Program-made: the position numbers and the translations under genes
Part shown: piece after piece, positions 40,991 through 55,900 of the stretch
How positions within the stretch are numbered: the stretch's first letter is position 1
Layout of the letters: each line of letters opens with the position of its first letter
From: Delphinapterus leucas
Lineage: Eukaryota; Chordata; Mammalia; Artiodactyla; Monodontidae
Assembly: GCF_002288925.2 (NCBI RefSeq)
Contig: NW_022098069.1
Coordinates: 84,525,207 to 84,589,206, forward strand
Length of the DNA: 64,000 nucleotides
Direction of reading: 5' to 3'
The notes under the pieces: model-generated
Database searches by the model: none
The model's input: the letters and a program-made list of their open reading frames with translations, nothing else
What the model was told of the DNA's origin: nothing

Positions 40991-43900
40991 GTAAGAGTAT
41001 TTCTGATAGTGGCAGGTGTCAAAGATACATAGAGCCGGACACTAGTGAAAGTGGCAAGGATAGGTTTTAATTGGTAATGCACTGTCACAGTAGGGAGAAG
41101 AGTCCAGCGTGAACTGAACTCCACTGCGATTTGTGCAGAGGTGACTGGGCTTCTTACAGGGAGAATGAAGGAAGAGGATGGAGCGGTAGAGCCCGGGAGG
41201 TGAAAAATTAACCAGAAGCAGGAAAGGTGGGGGATCGGTCCCTGTGACACCATCTGGGTTTGCTAACTGGTGCATGTGGATGTTAGGACCTCCCCTCCCA
41301 CAGAGGCGGTCCCAGGGGCTCTTGTTCAGGTGTGGGCTGGAACAGTCTGTTCTTCTCTCAACCTTGAGTTTTTTCAGATGGGCACTTTAAGGGGGCCTAG
41401 GGTCATGCTAGGGCTGTGGCCTTGAGCTGTTGGGAGCTGTGACAATGTTTGTTCAGGTCTTCATAGGCCAAGGTTGAACCCTAATTGAGACAGGCCTCAG
41501 AGGAGCCTGCCTAGAGTTTGGTCCCGAGGAGAATCTCTCGCAGAGGCTGCAGTTAGATTAAAAACCAGCCAGTAAGTGAAAAGGCACTAAAGGCACTTAG
41601 TCTGCCAGTTTCCTTGCCATGCCCCAGGGAGGTTGTAGATTTTTCATTGTTTTTGGGGGGGCACGTAGAAATGTGACTCCTTAGTACAGAGGGTGGGGTT
41701 GTGAATTGGGGTGGTGTCTGGAAGACTTGGGGAAGATGGTGAAGGAGCGCTGGACCATGAGTGGTAAAGGGATAAGGGAAAAGGCCAGCTCCTGGGGCAG
41801 CTCGTGGAGGCCTCCCTACATCTCAGAGCCGCACCCGTGCCGAATTTGACTCATGCTCAGAGCCTCATGACTTCCCCTGCTGCTGCATCTTTTCTGCCTC
41901 TAGCTGGAGACGGTTCTCAGCTTTTCAGGGCTCACGTGGCTAGACGGGGCCCACCTGTGTAATCCAGGATACCCTCTCTCTCTTCCGAGGTCCATAACCC
42001 TCTTCACATCTGTAGAGTCCCTTTTTGCCATGAAACAACTCCGTGTGGTCACAGGTTCTGGGTATCAGGGTGTCTCTGGAGGCTGTTCTGTCCACCACAA
42101 GCCACGCTGCTGAATTACTGGTGGGTGCGTACCCCCTCCCCGCCCCCCAGCACTGCGGGCCTCTGTGCCCCTGTGAGACTCTTCGCAGGTGTCCCCTCCT
42201 CCAGGAGGCCCTCTCTGACCCTGCTGCCCAGACTAGTTTAGGAGCCCTTCCAGCTTTTATCACCTTTTAAACTTCACCTCTCCTGACCTGAGGGGATGAG
42301 CGCATCAGTGCCCACGAGGCCTTCAAACGTGGATGTCTGCATTCTCACATGGGCTTCACAGAAGAGCAGGGCGGGCTAAGCCTGTCCTCTTCCTCTTGGT
42401 GAGCATCGCTCCTCCACAGGGGGGGGCCCTTTCAGGACTACGCTTAGCTCGGCGCGGTGCAGGCTTGGGGATGGGCCGTGGCCAGGACATTCGCTGATGT
42501 AAATCGAGTGGGGAAAAGCCTTGGGGGTTGAAGGCACGGTGGATTCAGTACTGTTTTTTTTAAGACCGCTTTTGATGAGACTCTGAACTAAGCACTTTAA
42601 TCGATTATCCCTATCTTTTTTCCCCCAGATGTCCTCAATGGAACCGTAATTTTTTTACCTTTGGAAGAAAACAGTGAAGGGAATTTAAAGGTTAAGACGA
42701 GCAACGTGTATCAAATTCAGCTCAGTCAGAGCGAAGGAGAATGGTAAGGACCGAATAACTTAGTCTTCTCTCAGTGATTGATGCTTTAAATCAATGATTT
42801 TTTAAAATTAATTATTTTGGGGGGGCTGCATCGGGTCTTGGTTGCTGTGTGCGGGCTTCCTCTAGTTGCGGCGAGCGGGGGCTACTCTTCGTTGTGGTGC
42901 ACAGGCTTCTCATTGCGGTGGCATCTTTTATCGCAGAGCACGGGCTCTAGGCGCACGGGCTTCAGTAGCTGTGGCTCGCGGGCTCTAGAGCGCTGGCTCC
43001 CTAGTTGTGGCGCATGGGCTTAGTTGCTCTGTGGCATGTGGGATCTTCTGGACCAGGGCTCGAATCTGTGTCCCCTGCATTGGCAGGCGGATTCTTAACC
43101 ACTGCGCCCCCAGGGAAGTCCCCAGTCAGTGATTTCTTTAGGCAGCTGTAAGATTCCGGTCACCAAGGAGCAGCAGGGACTCTCCCTCAGGCAGTTCGGG
43201 CTTGTGGGAATATGCTTTCTAGTTGGCATTTCCCTGAGGCGTCCTTGTTCCTGTTGGCACCTGGGTGGTCATAGCCTGGCTGGAGGGCCCGTACATTCTG
43301 TGTAGGCTTGATGGTTAGCAGCACCTGGTTCTAGCACCGAATTCAAATGATCACAGTCCATTCGTCATTTTGTTATTTCTTACACCTTGGTAACGGGTGG
43401 TAAGTGGAACCTTCTTTTTGATTGTCCACTGAGGCTCACGTGGTCTTAGACGTAGGGGTGTGCTGTGACGTTTATCATAAAAGCAGCAGTTTCATCCGTT
43501 CCCTTAATTCCACGTGGTGTTTGGGCCTGCCTGGACAGTGTGAGATTTGACTGACTTCCATTTGCTATTTTTTAAATGAAAAAGTCAGAGGAAGGTTAAA
43601 TCACTTGCTGTTCTTCTGCTGGTGTTTTCCTGAGAGCCACGTGCGTCTATTCTTTCAAGACAGCCTTGGGCATGGGCTTTGCACGTGGTTTCATAGAGAG
43701 CTGAGGGGTACATTGGGAAGAGCTTGGTTTTGGAGTCACATAGACCTGCGTTTCCCCACCAGCATTGAGCTTGGGTACGTTGCCTCTGTGGCCCTCAGTC
43801 TTCTCATCTCTGAAACGGATTTAATCATTTTTGAGCCCCCCAGGAGGGGGCTGGGCCGGGCTTCCCAGGGACCTGTTGTAGGCTTACACGCTGGGTGGGG

Positions 43901-46900
43901 TACTCAGGGTCGGCCGGGGTGAAGCCTCTTGCCGGTTGTTAAATGCTCCCCAAGGGGCCTTGCCCCGAGGCCCTTTCCTCTCCCCTGGAGAGTGAGGGCA
44001 GACCCCGTGGGAAAGCCAGGTGTGCCCGTGTGGGTCACCCAGGGGTTGCCGATGGCGGAGCTGCAGGGTGAGCGCTGGAGGCTGCTGTCCCCTCGCCTGG
44101 TTGGGGAAGCCCGGCCCGAGTCCGGCCGCGGCAGGCGCTCAGTGCGGTTGATGTGGTGGAATCCCAGCCCCTGTGCTCCATGAGCTTCCGAGTGCCCGGG
44201 TGGCTACTCCCCATCTTTCCCGGCTGACATCTCCTGTCGTTGCCCTGCCGGGCAGCCGTCACCTGCATTGCGTTGGGAACTGGCCACACCGTGGGGCCAG
44301 GTATGGGGCCTTCTCAGCAGAACACGAGTTAAATGGACGTTTGGTGGCTGCCACCGTGGGATGCGTCACTCCTGGTCTGTGCTTGGCTTCAGCAGGACTT
44401 CAGTGTGCCCGCCGTGTGCGTGTGCTGGGCACCTGGGGGTCAGCAAGGCCTGGGAGAGACAGATGAACGCTCTAATGCCAGGTGGTGCTGGGTGCCGGGC
44501 AGAGAAGAGGTGGCTCAGGCCTCTATTCCCGGTCCCTTCATTGGCAAGGGCAGCGCTGTGCCCATCGTACCAGGGTGGGCGGGAGAGGCCCCTGGGGCCT
44601 GAGCGGGTGAGGGGGTAGCCGTGATGACCCCGGTGACACCTGGGAAATAGCGTGGGGCCCAAGAAGAGCAGAGGAAAGGCCCGAGGCCATCAGCCCCAGC
44701 AGGATAGCTTCCGAAGGGGAGGGACGGGAAAGGTGAGCGTCTTGGGGCGTGTTTCTCAGTGGACACTTGGCACCTGTTACTTATGGGAGTGAGCTGTGTC
44801 CCTTTGATGCGCCTGGTGGCAAAAGCCTGACAGTCGTAACTCTCACCAGACCGGCGACCCCTTGCCCCTGCCCCTGGCCCGCGCCTGCCTCCAGCTCTGC
44901 CCCCTCACCCAGCCGCCTGTGCTTCTGGACGCCACCTCCTTTTCTGTGCGCCAGCAAACTTGATGCTTCCCCCCTTCATCGCACTGCCTGGGCCGCAGCC
45001 TCGGTGGATGCGTTGTCGTGACCTGGGCCCGCGGGTTGCACGTTTACTCAGCGCCCAGACAGCGAGCGCCCGCCGTGATCAGGCACTGCTGGGGCCGGGG
45101 TCGAGCGGCGAACAGAACAGACAGGGCCGCGGCCTCTGCATTTTGGTGGCAGAGGACACACGGTGACCTAGAAGGACTGTGAGCCACAGGGACTGTGTAT
45201 GTGTCCTCAGCTTGGTGACCTAGCGCTCAGCTTTCTGGATGGGAAGTACTCAGTGGACCAGCGTTCTACCTCTGGGTAGCACATGTGAAATGTATAAAAC
45301 CTAGAAAAGTTAAATCCATAAACGTTTTAGCATCTAGCTAATTGGTGCACGAAGTGGGAGGTGAGAGGAACTTTGTCGTTGGGCTGATGGGCTTCGTAAG
45401 ATGTGTAAATGCATTTTAACAACGTTTGCAAGAGAGGAGGAACTCTTTCTGCTTTTTAAATGTGTTTTTCTCTGTAGGATGAGAATTCTGTAACTAGTTC
45501 CAGATTGTCTTGTGTTTGGGGTACCATATTTTGTCATCGTAGCTGTCTTAGTTTCTCTCTTCTTTTGGCAAAGAAATGTGTAATTAGAAAATAAGAATTG
45601 AAACCAGCTCTGCTTACTCATATTTCTCTTATTTTCAAAGGTTCATATCTGTTTTAATTTTCTGTCCAGAAAGATGGCATTCAGATGGCATTGTGTATCC
45701 CAAACCCACCTGGCTTGGAGAAGAGCTGCTGGCCAGATTGGCCAGGTGGTGTGTGGAGAGCAGGCAGAGTGGGTTCAAAAGCACCCTGTCCCTCATTTCC
45801 ATCATGAAGTACAGCAGGGTTCACCAGGCGCTTAAAGAGAAGTATAAAGACATGGCCAAGGTAATTCTGGACAGAGACGTCTGTGACTTCCCCCACCCCC
45901 ACTGACACGAGGTGATGCACCAAGCTGCTTCAGGTGACGTTGTTTCGCCTGTGTGCTACAAATGCAGACATTAAGTTAAAATATACCCACCTAAGGCCCC
46001 ACATCGCAGCCTGGACTTTGACATAGTTAGGGATGCAGACCATAAAAACATTGGCAGTTACGCTGTGGAAAAGGATTTGGTTTTTGTGTTTTGTTTTGTT
46101 TTGGCACGTTACTTTTTTTTTTCAAGAGAACAAAAGGAGAATAATTTAATTTAAAATAATTGAATATTTAAATACTAAGTTACCATAATTCTTTAGTATA
46201 AACATAAAGGTATTGGAAGAAAATATATGAAAAATTAAAGTACAAAAGCATATACTTCCAAAAAGGAGACCAATTTTGTAAAATGTCCTTAACTTGAAGA
46301 TGTAAAAAGAAGGTAACCACAAACATCTGTGTATTCACACCCAGCTTAAGAAATAAAGTATCACAAGCATATCTCCATTTATTGTGCTTTGCAAATATTG
46401 TAGTTTTTACGAATTGAAGGTTTGTAACGGCCCTGCACGGAGTAGGTCTGTTGGCGCCGTTTTCCAACAGCGTTTGCTCACTTCGTATCTCTGTGTCACA
46501 GTTTGGTAATTTGCACAATATTTCAAGCTTTTTCATTATTATTATATTTGTCACGGTGACCTGTGATCAGTGACCTTTGATGTTACTACTATAGCTCACT
46601 GAAGGCTCAGATGATGGTTGGCATTTTTTAGCAATCAAGTATTTTATTTTTTGGCTGCACCAGGCAGCTTATGGGATCTTAAGTCCCCAACCAGGGATTG
46701 AATCCACGCTCTCTGCTGTGAAAGTGCTGAGTCTTAACCACTGGACTGCCAGGGAATTCCCAGCAATAAAGTATTTTTTAATTAAAGTACGTCCGTTGTT
46801 TTTTTAGACGCAGCGCTATTGCACACTTGATAGACTACTCTGTAGGGTAAACGGAGCTTTTATATGCACTGGAAGACCAAAAAATCTGCGTGACTCGCCT

Positions 46901-49900
46901 TACTGCAATATTTACTTTGTTGGGGTGTCTGGAACTGAACCCGCAGTATCTCCGAGGCGCCTGTGCTAACAGAGTTGAACCTACTTTGTACTCTTCCTGT
47001 TCGTATCTCCCTCCCTTCTCCTAGAAGTAACCACAGTTCATCGTTGCCACGTATTTTTGTATCAGTCCCCTCTTGCTGTGTAGCAGAGCATCCCCCAGAG
47101 TCTCAGGCGTTCCTGCTGGGGCTGGCTGACCTCGGCTGGCCTCGCCTTCTCCCCCAGGTCCTGGCCTAGCGCTTCTTCATTATCTTGCTGTTTAGTACCT
47201 TTAAGAAGGGACTTCTTTATTCTTCCAGCTTTTAAAATTGTCCTTGGCGAGATGGTTCGTCCAAACTCTCTAATCCACTAGACTGGAAACAGAAATCTGA
47301 ACGTTTAGTATTGGCCATCAGTTTTTTTCTCATCTGCCAAACTCCCGTTCTGCACGTTACTGATGTTAATAACAAGGCCTCACACTTGCACAGCCAGTAT
47401 TTTCTAGTTTCACAGTACCTGCTGGTCATCCTGCATGGTAATTAAGGCAGAGTCAATCCCCGCTCTACAGATCGGGAGATGGGGACAAACAGCTGAGTGA
47501 CACTCCTGACAAGTGACGGCAACTCACTGACAGACCAGAGGGTGCAGCACTGACCTCCTGACCCCTGCGCCTTTGCTTCCTCGACCCCCCCGCCCCTCAT
47601 TTCCTTGTCTGTCATACTTGTCTAGATAAGTGACGAGGGTAGCATAGCTCAGCATTTTCCTCTGATGCCCAGCGGCCCCACCTAAATGTCTTACAGACAA
47701 TGTCTTTACTCCACAGTCTTGCTTCCGACTCCATTGGTCTTGATGTGTCCTGTTACACACAGATGCGGTGAAAACTTAACACATGCCCTTGAAAATGTTG
47801 TAGGTGTGGCCTGAAGTAACTGACCCTGAGAAGTTCGTGCATGAAGACGTGGCTCTTGCTGCCTACCTGCTGGTAAGGCTGTGCGGGCTGGGTTTAGGTG
47901 GAAGGGCGGGAGGTTGCTCCGGGTAGCTCAGGACTTCTACAGTTCTGTTGGCCAGGGTTGGTTACACAAGTGATTTTTTTTTTTAACTTTGCATGGTGCT
48001 TTTGCATGAATGTAGAATGAGTCTGAATTGTGAAATGTAACCTCAGGAATTGAACTGAAGCAGTGCCTTCCCAATTAGTAGTCAGCACGGAACACGGAGA
48101 TGCTGGCTGCGTTTGGGAGCTGCCGTCAGGGCCTATCTGATACGCACATGCCTACCTAGCAGTCCTCGCGTTCGGTGTTTCCAGTTCTAGACCTTCTCGG
48201 CTGCCTTGCTGACCACCTGGATCTGGGCAGGCCTTTAACTTCGTAGTCTTGATTTTCTCATCTATGAGATGTTTAGAGGAGATACCTTGCAATTGCCTTT
48301 CAGCCGTAATTCTCTTAGTCTTCGAAATAACATTGCTTCTCAAAGTATACAACACTTGAAGAATTGAGAGAACGCCTGAAGGAACTGACAGTAATCTGTA
48401 CAGCTCTTGCCCAGAGATGACCACGTGAACGTGGACTCTGGGTGGAAGAAGAAGGCTTTGACGCCCGCGCAGCCTCCGGCCAGGGCCGTGGGCGGATCCC
48501 GCCTCGCTCTGCTCACCCGGGCATCACATGCGCGGAGGCCCAGGGCCTCGGAGGAGGCCGCTCCTCCTGTTGTGGGAGAGGATCTGCAGTTCCAGGTGGG
48601 GTTGTGTCTGAATTACTCTGGGGTGAAGTGAATCACAAACTGACTTTGGTTTTTTTCTTTTCTGTTTGCTTAGATTCTATGGGAAGAAGAGAGAGCTGAG
48701 CGGGGAGAGACAGCCAGGCAGTGCTTTGTCGACCTCGGTTGTGGGAACGGCCTCCTGGTCCACATCCTGAGCAGAGAAGGGGTAAAGCATGCTTGGGGCC
48801 GTTTCTTGTACCTTCACTAGAGCGTCTTCAGGCCCAGCGCAAGGTCTTTCTCTGCTGGTCCGATCGGGATTCAGAGGTGGCCTGGCTGTCGGCACAGTGG
48901 CTGGTTGCGAACTCTGTGGAGTGGGCAGCTTGTAAACAGGACCAAAGACAGCGGTCTCGTTAGACTAGAAGAGGGTTCTCAGACACTCGGCCTGCGGAAC
49001 AGCACGCTTTCAGCAGCTCTGATGCTTTTGTTGTCAGTATTTTCTTTGGAAAACCCACCATTTCAAGGCCCAGAGAGGGGAATAAAGGATAAGGTGGGTT
49101 CTGCCCTAGAGAAGTTTAGATTCTAGCTCAGAGGATAGTCAGGCACCCATGTATTGTATTGATACACATACACATGTAAAACTGTGATAGTCAGTCTTGC
49201 ACCCATTTTCTGGATTGTGAAGCAGAGGCATTGAGAGCTGAGAACAGCCCCGGCCCTGGGAGCAGTTCAGGACTCGCAGGCGTCAGCTCTCCCCCGGCGT
49301 CTCGCGGCGTCCGGCGAGGCCAGTGCACTGGGTGCTGGCCCAGTGAGCTTCGTGCTTGAGAGTGACAGTGGGGATTGAAGCCCAGTCGTGGTGACCCGAA
49401 GGCTGGTTTTCTTGTGACCGTAGCATCCTGCCTTATGGACAGACACATTTGTCCTCACCTGTGGGACTTTGGAATGGGGTTGTTAGACGGGGCTTTCTGA
49501 GGTGCTTTGTAAAAGAGTGAGGCTGCAGTTGTGACCCCTGTGAACAGGTTGTCTGTGGGGTGTTAGCGCCTCTGGTGGTGACTAGGAGCCAGTGGGTGGA
49601 GACATGGGGGTGGGGCCCCGGGGGAGCTGCGTGTGGTCAGGGTGCGCTGGATGAGAACGACCCTGAGGACGAGGCTCGTCTGGGGGCTGGAAGAGAAGGT
49701 GAGCCCGAGAGCTGAACTTGACCAGCTCAGAGGAGCCGGCTCCCTTTCCGGGCAGGCGTACTTCCCGGGGCTGCGCGTGGCCGTGGCGGTGTTCGCACGC
49801 CTTGGCTCTGTGCCCCTTCACGAGGCTCGGCAGCACCGGTTCTGTCTGTGCCCGCAGGACGCGAGTGTCTGTTCTCAGCAGCCAAGGAGCTGAGGGTCTC

Positions 49901-52900
49901 CTGCACTTAACGCAGGGGGTGACGCCTGCAGGGTTTGATCTGTTCTCGCTCATTTACTGTGGTGTACTGACCTGGACCTTTGATTCCTGAAATTCCTCGT
50001 TTCAGCATCCAGGCAGAGGGATTGATGTCCGAAGACGAAAGGTTTGGGACATGTACGGACCAGAGACGCACTTAGAGGTACTGGCGCTGTCCCTGCCCCT
50101 GACCTCAGCGCGGTTATTTGAAGGGGTGTCTCTGTGTGCGGGCCAGTCAGAGATGCTCATAACCACAGCAGTCCACATTCGTCTCAGTGCCCTGAGACTG
50201 TAGAAGCGGATGAAGCTTTAGACCTCCACAGCCTTCTGGTTAAACCGAAGGAGGGATGCCAGAGCCGGAGGCGTGTCCCCTCCCGCGGGTCTGCCGCAGG
50301 CCCTTTGCATCTCCTGTGGGTGCCCGAGGGGGCTATTGGCTGCCTGGGTGGCGGGGGCGGAGGACGACCCCTCCTCTGCATCTCCTCTGGTGCCTGGGAC
50401 AGGCCGCATGTTCAGACTTCCGCTAGGCAGTGGGTGCCCACCCTGCCAGGACTGGGCCGGGGCGGGGGCACCATGGGCGGTCCCACTCTGTGAGCAGCGT
50501 GGCCAGGAGTGGCCTCCAGCCAGACGGCGAGGAGTCGGAGGAGGGGGGCGCAGTGGAGTGGCCGTCCAGCGGGGGCGGACAGCACGCCTAGCCTCAGCCG
50601 CGACCGCGGGGCTGCAGGGGCCCCGCCCGCCCCGCCGTGGTCCAGAGCAGCTCTGAGCCGTCAGAGAGGGGGTTCTCCTCCGCAGCGCCCCGCGGCAGGT
50701 CAGGGCTCTAGCGTTTCCCGGCGTCGGTCTCTAAGAGCCCAGGCCTCGAAGCCGGCGGGGGAGCGTGGCGGTGGGGCTGCACCCTTGGCCCCGGGGCGCC
50801 ATGGGGCCTCTGCTGTCCAGCTGCCCGCATCGCCTCTAGACCCTGTCCCCGAGCGAAGACGCGCGGGGGTGACTGGGACGCGACGTCTCATCCGCCCGAG
50901 GGCAGGATGCTGACTGGAGAAATGAAAAGGGCATTTGCTTTTCGTCGTGGAGAATGTCAGGAATATACCGAAGTGGAGAGATGCCCGCGTGCCAAACCCC
51001 AGCAACTCATCGGCCGCCTCAGCGATTCTTTTGTCTCACCCCTCCCCCTCCCCGACCACAGCGTCAGGCCAGCCGTGGCTTCCAAGCAGGTCTCGGGTAT
51101 ATCATTTCATCTGTGAAAAGAAAACGAAAGTTTCAAGACTTATTTAGATATTTTCTCTTTGCCTTTCTATTAAAGTTGAGAATATTATTGCAAAATGTAA
51201 AAACATTGGAGGAAGGGAGGTTCGTTGCAGCTGCCCGACAGCTTTTTATTTGCTCAGTTTCTCATTATATATTTATACTTTGTTTTATGCTACAAGAGTT
51301 TACATTTGCTTGTATATTCATACATTACAATAAATTAGAACATTTAAAAAAGTCTCAGGTTTGAGGAATGGTGGTAAACCAGATGAAGGACTGGGGAGGC
51401 TCTGCAGCTACATGCACAGACCACGTGTCCTTACACAGGTAATAAAATTGGGCTCTGAATTTCGGTGAGGCTGATGGTCAAAGCTAAGGGAATAACGTGG
51501 TTGATTCCCAAATCCCGTGTCCCAGGAGAAAAAGCAAAATAATTTCTTTGGGTAAAAAGTTCACACAGCAGTTGAATAGGCTCTGTTTAAATCATGACCC
51601 CACGGAAGAGCTGGCTGGCACAATGTGCCCCTTGGAGAACAGGTAGAAGATTCTGGTTCTTTATTCGAGGTTCCCTGTGGAGTGGGGGAAACCCCACCCC
51701 ATCACTCAGTGAAGGCCTGCTAGTAGGAGTGCTGTGTCTCACCTCTTGTGCATTTTTTTCTCGTTACACCTGGACCTCTGGTCGCCGAGCTGGAGGAAGA
51801 GTCCTGCATCTTCCCGTGTTAAATGTGAGGGTGGAGGCTGGCAGGTAGACAGGTAGAGCTTTCTTGTCTAGCATGTTGTTGGAAAGAAAACTGTAAACGT
51901 GATTGTAATAATTACTAAGCGTAATTCGTTTTTGTAAATATAGACCATTTAAAGAGGCAGGCAAATTTAAATGTAGAATGGGTGGGAAGAAAGAATAAAT
52001 GGTATTAAAAGTTTGTTTTTGATAGTATCAAAAGTTTGCCTACTTTCGAATTACGCATAGACCATTTTCAGTATTTCAGCATTTTAATATATGTGAAAAT
52101 AGAAGCACATATGTTTATTCAAGAACCAAAAAGATGAATTTAAATTCAATTTTTATATCCGTCAGCTTTGCAAAACACTCCCGTGGCCTTCAAAGTGGGG
52201 GTTAGCATCACATCTTCCCCATTTGTTCTGACCGAGAACTAACACGTCTGCTTACTTGCCGTGGGGGTTCATTCTTCAATTCTAAAATTAGTGGATTTTG
52301 AGTGGTTATATAGTCTCTCTTTCCAGTTTTTTTTTTTTTAACCCTTTGTTTTACATTGAAGTATAGTTAATTTGCAGTGTTGTGTTAGTTTCGGCTGTAC
52401 AGTCTCCAGTTCTCACTGACATCTTCACCATTGAGACTGTTGACTTTGATAATTAATGATGGCCTGCTAATTAGCAGAAAGGATAAGGTGTTCACTTAAA
52501 GTTCTTAAATCCTCAAAGCAAGCTGTTCCCAGCTTAACTACGGAAACTATCAGTGGTGAGCATGCCTGTTCGGTGGGTAAAAACTTGCTGTCTGAGCGTT
52601 CACAGAAGGTAATAGTGTAATAGCAGAGGCTGGTGCGCACTTCTGCAAATTCTTCCTATATTTTCTCTTTTCATAGATGCGCTCATTCCACGGGTTGTGT
52701 AAGTGCATCAGGGTCTATGTCAAGTCAGCCTCAGACCTCCCAGCTTTCCGCTCACCCCTCCGCAGGCCGTTTCTTATCCCTCCTGTCAAAAGTAAAGTGG
52801 TTCACGTGTCCCCTGTCTCCTTTAGCTGCTCTTATGTTTATGTATAAAGGCTATTTTTAATATCAAAAGAAGAAGAGCATCCAGAAGTGTTGTTGGCTCA

Positions 52901-55900
52901 TCGGCACAGCGATGATGCTAAAAGTTGTCAGTAGCCGTGCCCTCGGGCAGGCCGGGCTGGGCACACACCTCCTCACTCCTGGCCCAGCTTCTGCCTTTTG
53001 CAGATGAAGACCTGCAGCCCAGAGGGGCTGAGACCGGGCCGGGAACAGCTGCGGCTCTGCAGGGGTGGTTGCGTTTGTTGTTTCCCTCCGTGCTCTGGTT
53101 TTATTTACTACATGTTTTAGTCTTGTTCTGTGTCTGTCTTGTAGGAAAGTGCAATCACACCAAATGATAAGACCCTCTTCCCGGACGTCGATTGGTTAAT
53201 CGGAAACCATTCCGATGAGCTAACGCCGTGGATACCTGTGATTGCGGCCAGGTGAGTAGGTGGAGGTGTTAGCACAGTGGTGGCTGGGGATGTTTTGATG
53301 CCTAAACCTCGCTGTCCAGAACCGTAGCCACTGGCTGCTTGTGGCTATCGCGTACTTGAAACGTGGCTGGTCCAGATTGATGAGATGATAATCTGCTGGA
53401 TATATTGGGTTAAATTTAAAATAAATTCCACCTGTTTTATTTTGCTATTGAAGATACGGATACTAGAAAATATAAAATTATGTATGTGGTTCACATGTTC
53501 ACATTATATTTTCGTTGTGATTACTTCCACAGTGTTTATATCCAGTGTTGAAAGATGTGTTTTTCCTGATAACAGGAGGGTTTGTCTTTCAGAGTAGAGA
53601 CCTCTGCTGAAATGTTTTGTCTCAATTTTGGGCTCTCTGCCTCGGTCAGACTTCTTTAAGATGCACGTTACCTTGCCGCCCTTTCACATTTCATTGCCAA
53701 GTCTCTTTTATCCCAGGTTCTTTTGGACTGTTCTGTTTATTTATTTTTTTAATGCCCTCCCCCTCCTTTTCTTTTAGGTACAGTTGATTTACAATATTAT
53801 ATAGTTTCAGGAGTACAACGTAGCGATTAAACATTTTTTTGGTCATACTCTATTTGTAGTTATCATAAAATGTTTCCTGTGTTCCCTGTGCTGTACAACA
53901 TATCCCTGGAGCTTATTTATGTTATACATAGTAGTCTGTACCTCTTAATCCTCTACCCCTGCCTCGCCCCTCCCCGCTTCCCTCTCCCCACTGGTGACCA
54001 CTAAGTCATTCTCTGTATCTGTGAGTCTGTTTCGTTTTGGTTATTTTCATTCGTTTTATTTTGTAGATTCAGCATACAAGTGATAATGTACAGTATTTGT
54101 CTTTTCTCTGTCTGACTTCATTGCACTAAGCATAATACCTTCCAGGGCCATCCTTTTGGACTGTTTTAGAATAATATAGGTCAAGGAGCAAATCATAACC
54201 TTTTTTGTGCTTACCTCTGAAATTTCCTGTCCAACAGCTGAAATCTCCAAGCACTTCAGAAGGTTTTAGATTACAGTTGATGATCATAATTGCAATAGAA
54301 AAAAATATTTTTAATAAAAGTAATTAGATTCGTATTTTATTGAAAAGATGCTATGCTGCATTGTTTCTAGAAATTAAATTGGGGAAGGCTATAATTCTTC
54401 TTTTTATATAAAAAACAAAATTAGCCAGTAGCACATCGTTTGCATTTTGCCCGGGCACACTATTGCCGCGTGGCTTTCTGAGGACTTTTCTTTATTGAAT
54501 CTCTTTAAGACTTTGGGTTTCCGTGTCGCTGATTGTCTTTGAAGGTCTTCCTACAACTGCCGCTTCTTCGTCCTGCCCTGCTGCTTCTTTGACTTCGTTG
54601 GGAAGTATCAGCGGAGGCAGAGCAAGAAGACCCAGTACCGAGGGTACCTGGATTTCATCACCGAGGTGGGGTCGACCTGTGGCTTCCACGTAGAGGAGGA
54701 TTGTCTTAGGATTCCTTCCACCAAGAGGGTGCGTCCTGGTCACCTGGGCTGTCCTCGGCGGGCGACACCGAGGTGTTTAGATGGAGAGCTTGGGGCCGTC
54801 CTTGTCACAGAACCGTAGACGACGCTGGGATGGTTGCAGGTGTGACTGTCCCAGAGGTGCCCTTGCTGATCCCAGCATCCCCATCCGTCACTGGCGGGTC
54901 CGGAGGCTTGTTCTGTGCCTGCAGATCCCCTGCTTTGCAGGCGCTCTGGCACTTCCTTCTCCCGCCCTGTGGCAGCTCTGCAGGAACCCTCAGCAGGTCT
55001 TCATCCCTTTTCCAGAAACTGTGACTGCCCCTCGGGGATCCTCCCAGAGCGGGTATCAGCTTGGCTTCTCTACAGGTTTCTGGCCATGGTGCTGCCTGGG
55101 GCTGAACGCTCTAACTTCTGACTTAGGGTCCCAAATTACTGGCTGAAATGGCTTCAGAAGTTCAAAAGGATTTCACATTTCCTCATTAAAAGGCTTATTA
55201 ATTCAGATTTGCTTGAAATGAGCTTTTCCAGGTAGAAATTGACCCTTGCACTGCCTGTGACCCTGCCAGGTGGTCGGGGCCGACCTGCTTACCACGCAGG
55301 GGGCTTGAACTACTGAGAGAGTCAGGGGACCATTGACATTGGTTTCATTAATCTCTGTTAACTTTCTTTCATGAGACTCTGTGGACGTCAGTGCTTTTTG
55401 TGAAAAACTAAACACAAAAACCTGTCACCCGATCTCAGCTTGATCGCGTGATGGTGGTGAAAAGGATCGAAGGTTTGCGCTTGACTCTCGACTCTGCCAC
55501 TTCCTGGCAGTGCGTTCGGGCACATTACAGACACTCCCTGCCTGTGTCCTCACTGCCAACTAGGGAGGAGCAGCGCGCCGGCTGGTGCTGGGCCCTCGCT
55601 CGGGCTCACCTGCCTGCGCTGGGCCCCTCTGTCGGCTGCAGGTACCATTGCTGTCGCTGCTCAAGATCGTTTGCAAACGTCCTTTCGGGCTCACCTCTAG
55701 AGCCTTCACGTCATTCTCTTACATGTCCTCTATTTTGGCAAGTCAGTCTTCTGAGGTTGGAATGGAATTTTGCTGGAGTTTGGGTCACGTAGGTACGAGG
55801 ATCCTACAGTTTTGCTGTTTGCATTTGCTATTCCGTTACTGGTTGCTGGAGACCATGGAGCATTGCTTAATCTCTCCGAACCTCAGGTTTCCTATAACTG

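Larger units (their letters stand above)
42744..45640. other. TRMT44 intron 2
   Basis: It contains a long reverse SINE (42806-43121) and a likely reverse MIR (about 43670-43830). The remaining 1.8 kb is GC-rich with chance open frames. Confidence 0.7.
53252..54544. other. TRMT44 intron 7
   Basis: Mostly repeats: an hAT element (about 53310-53520) and a reverse L1 tail (about 53735-54155). Confidence 0.7.
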
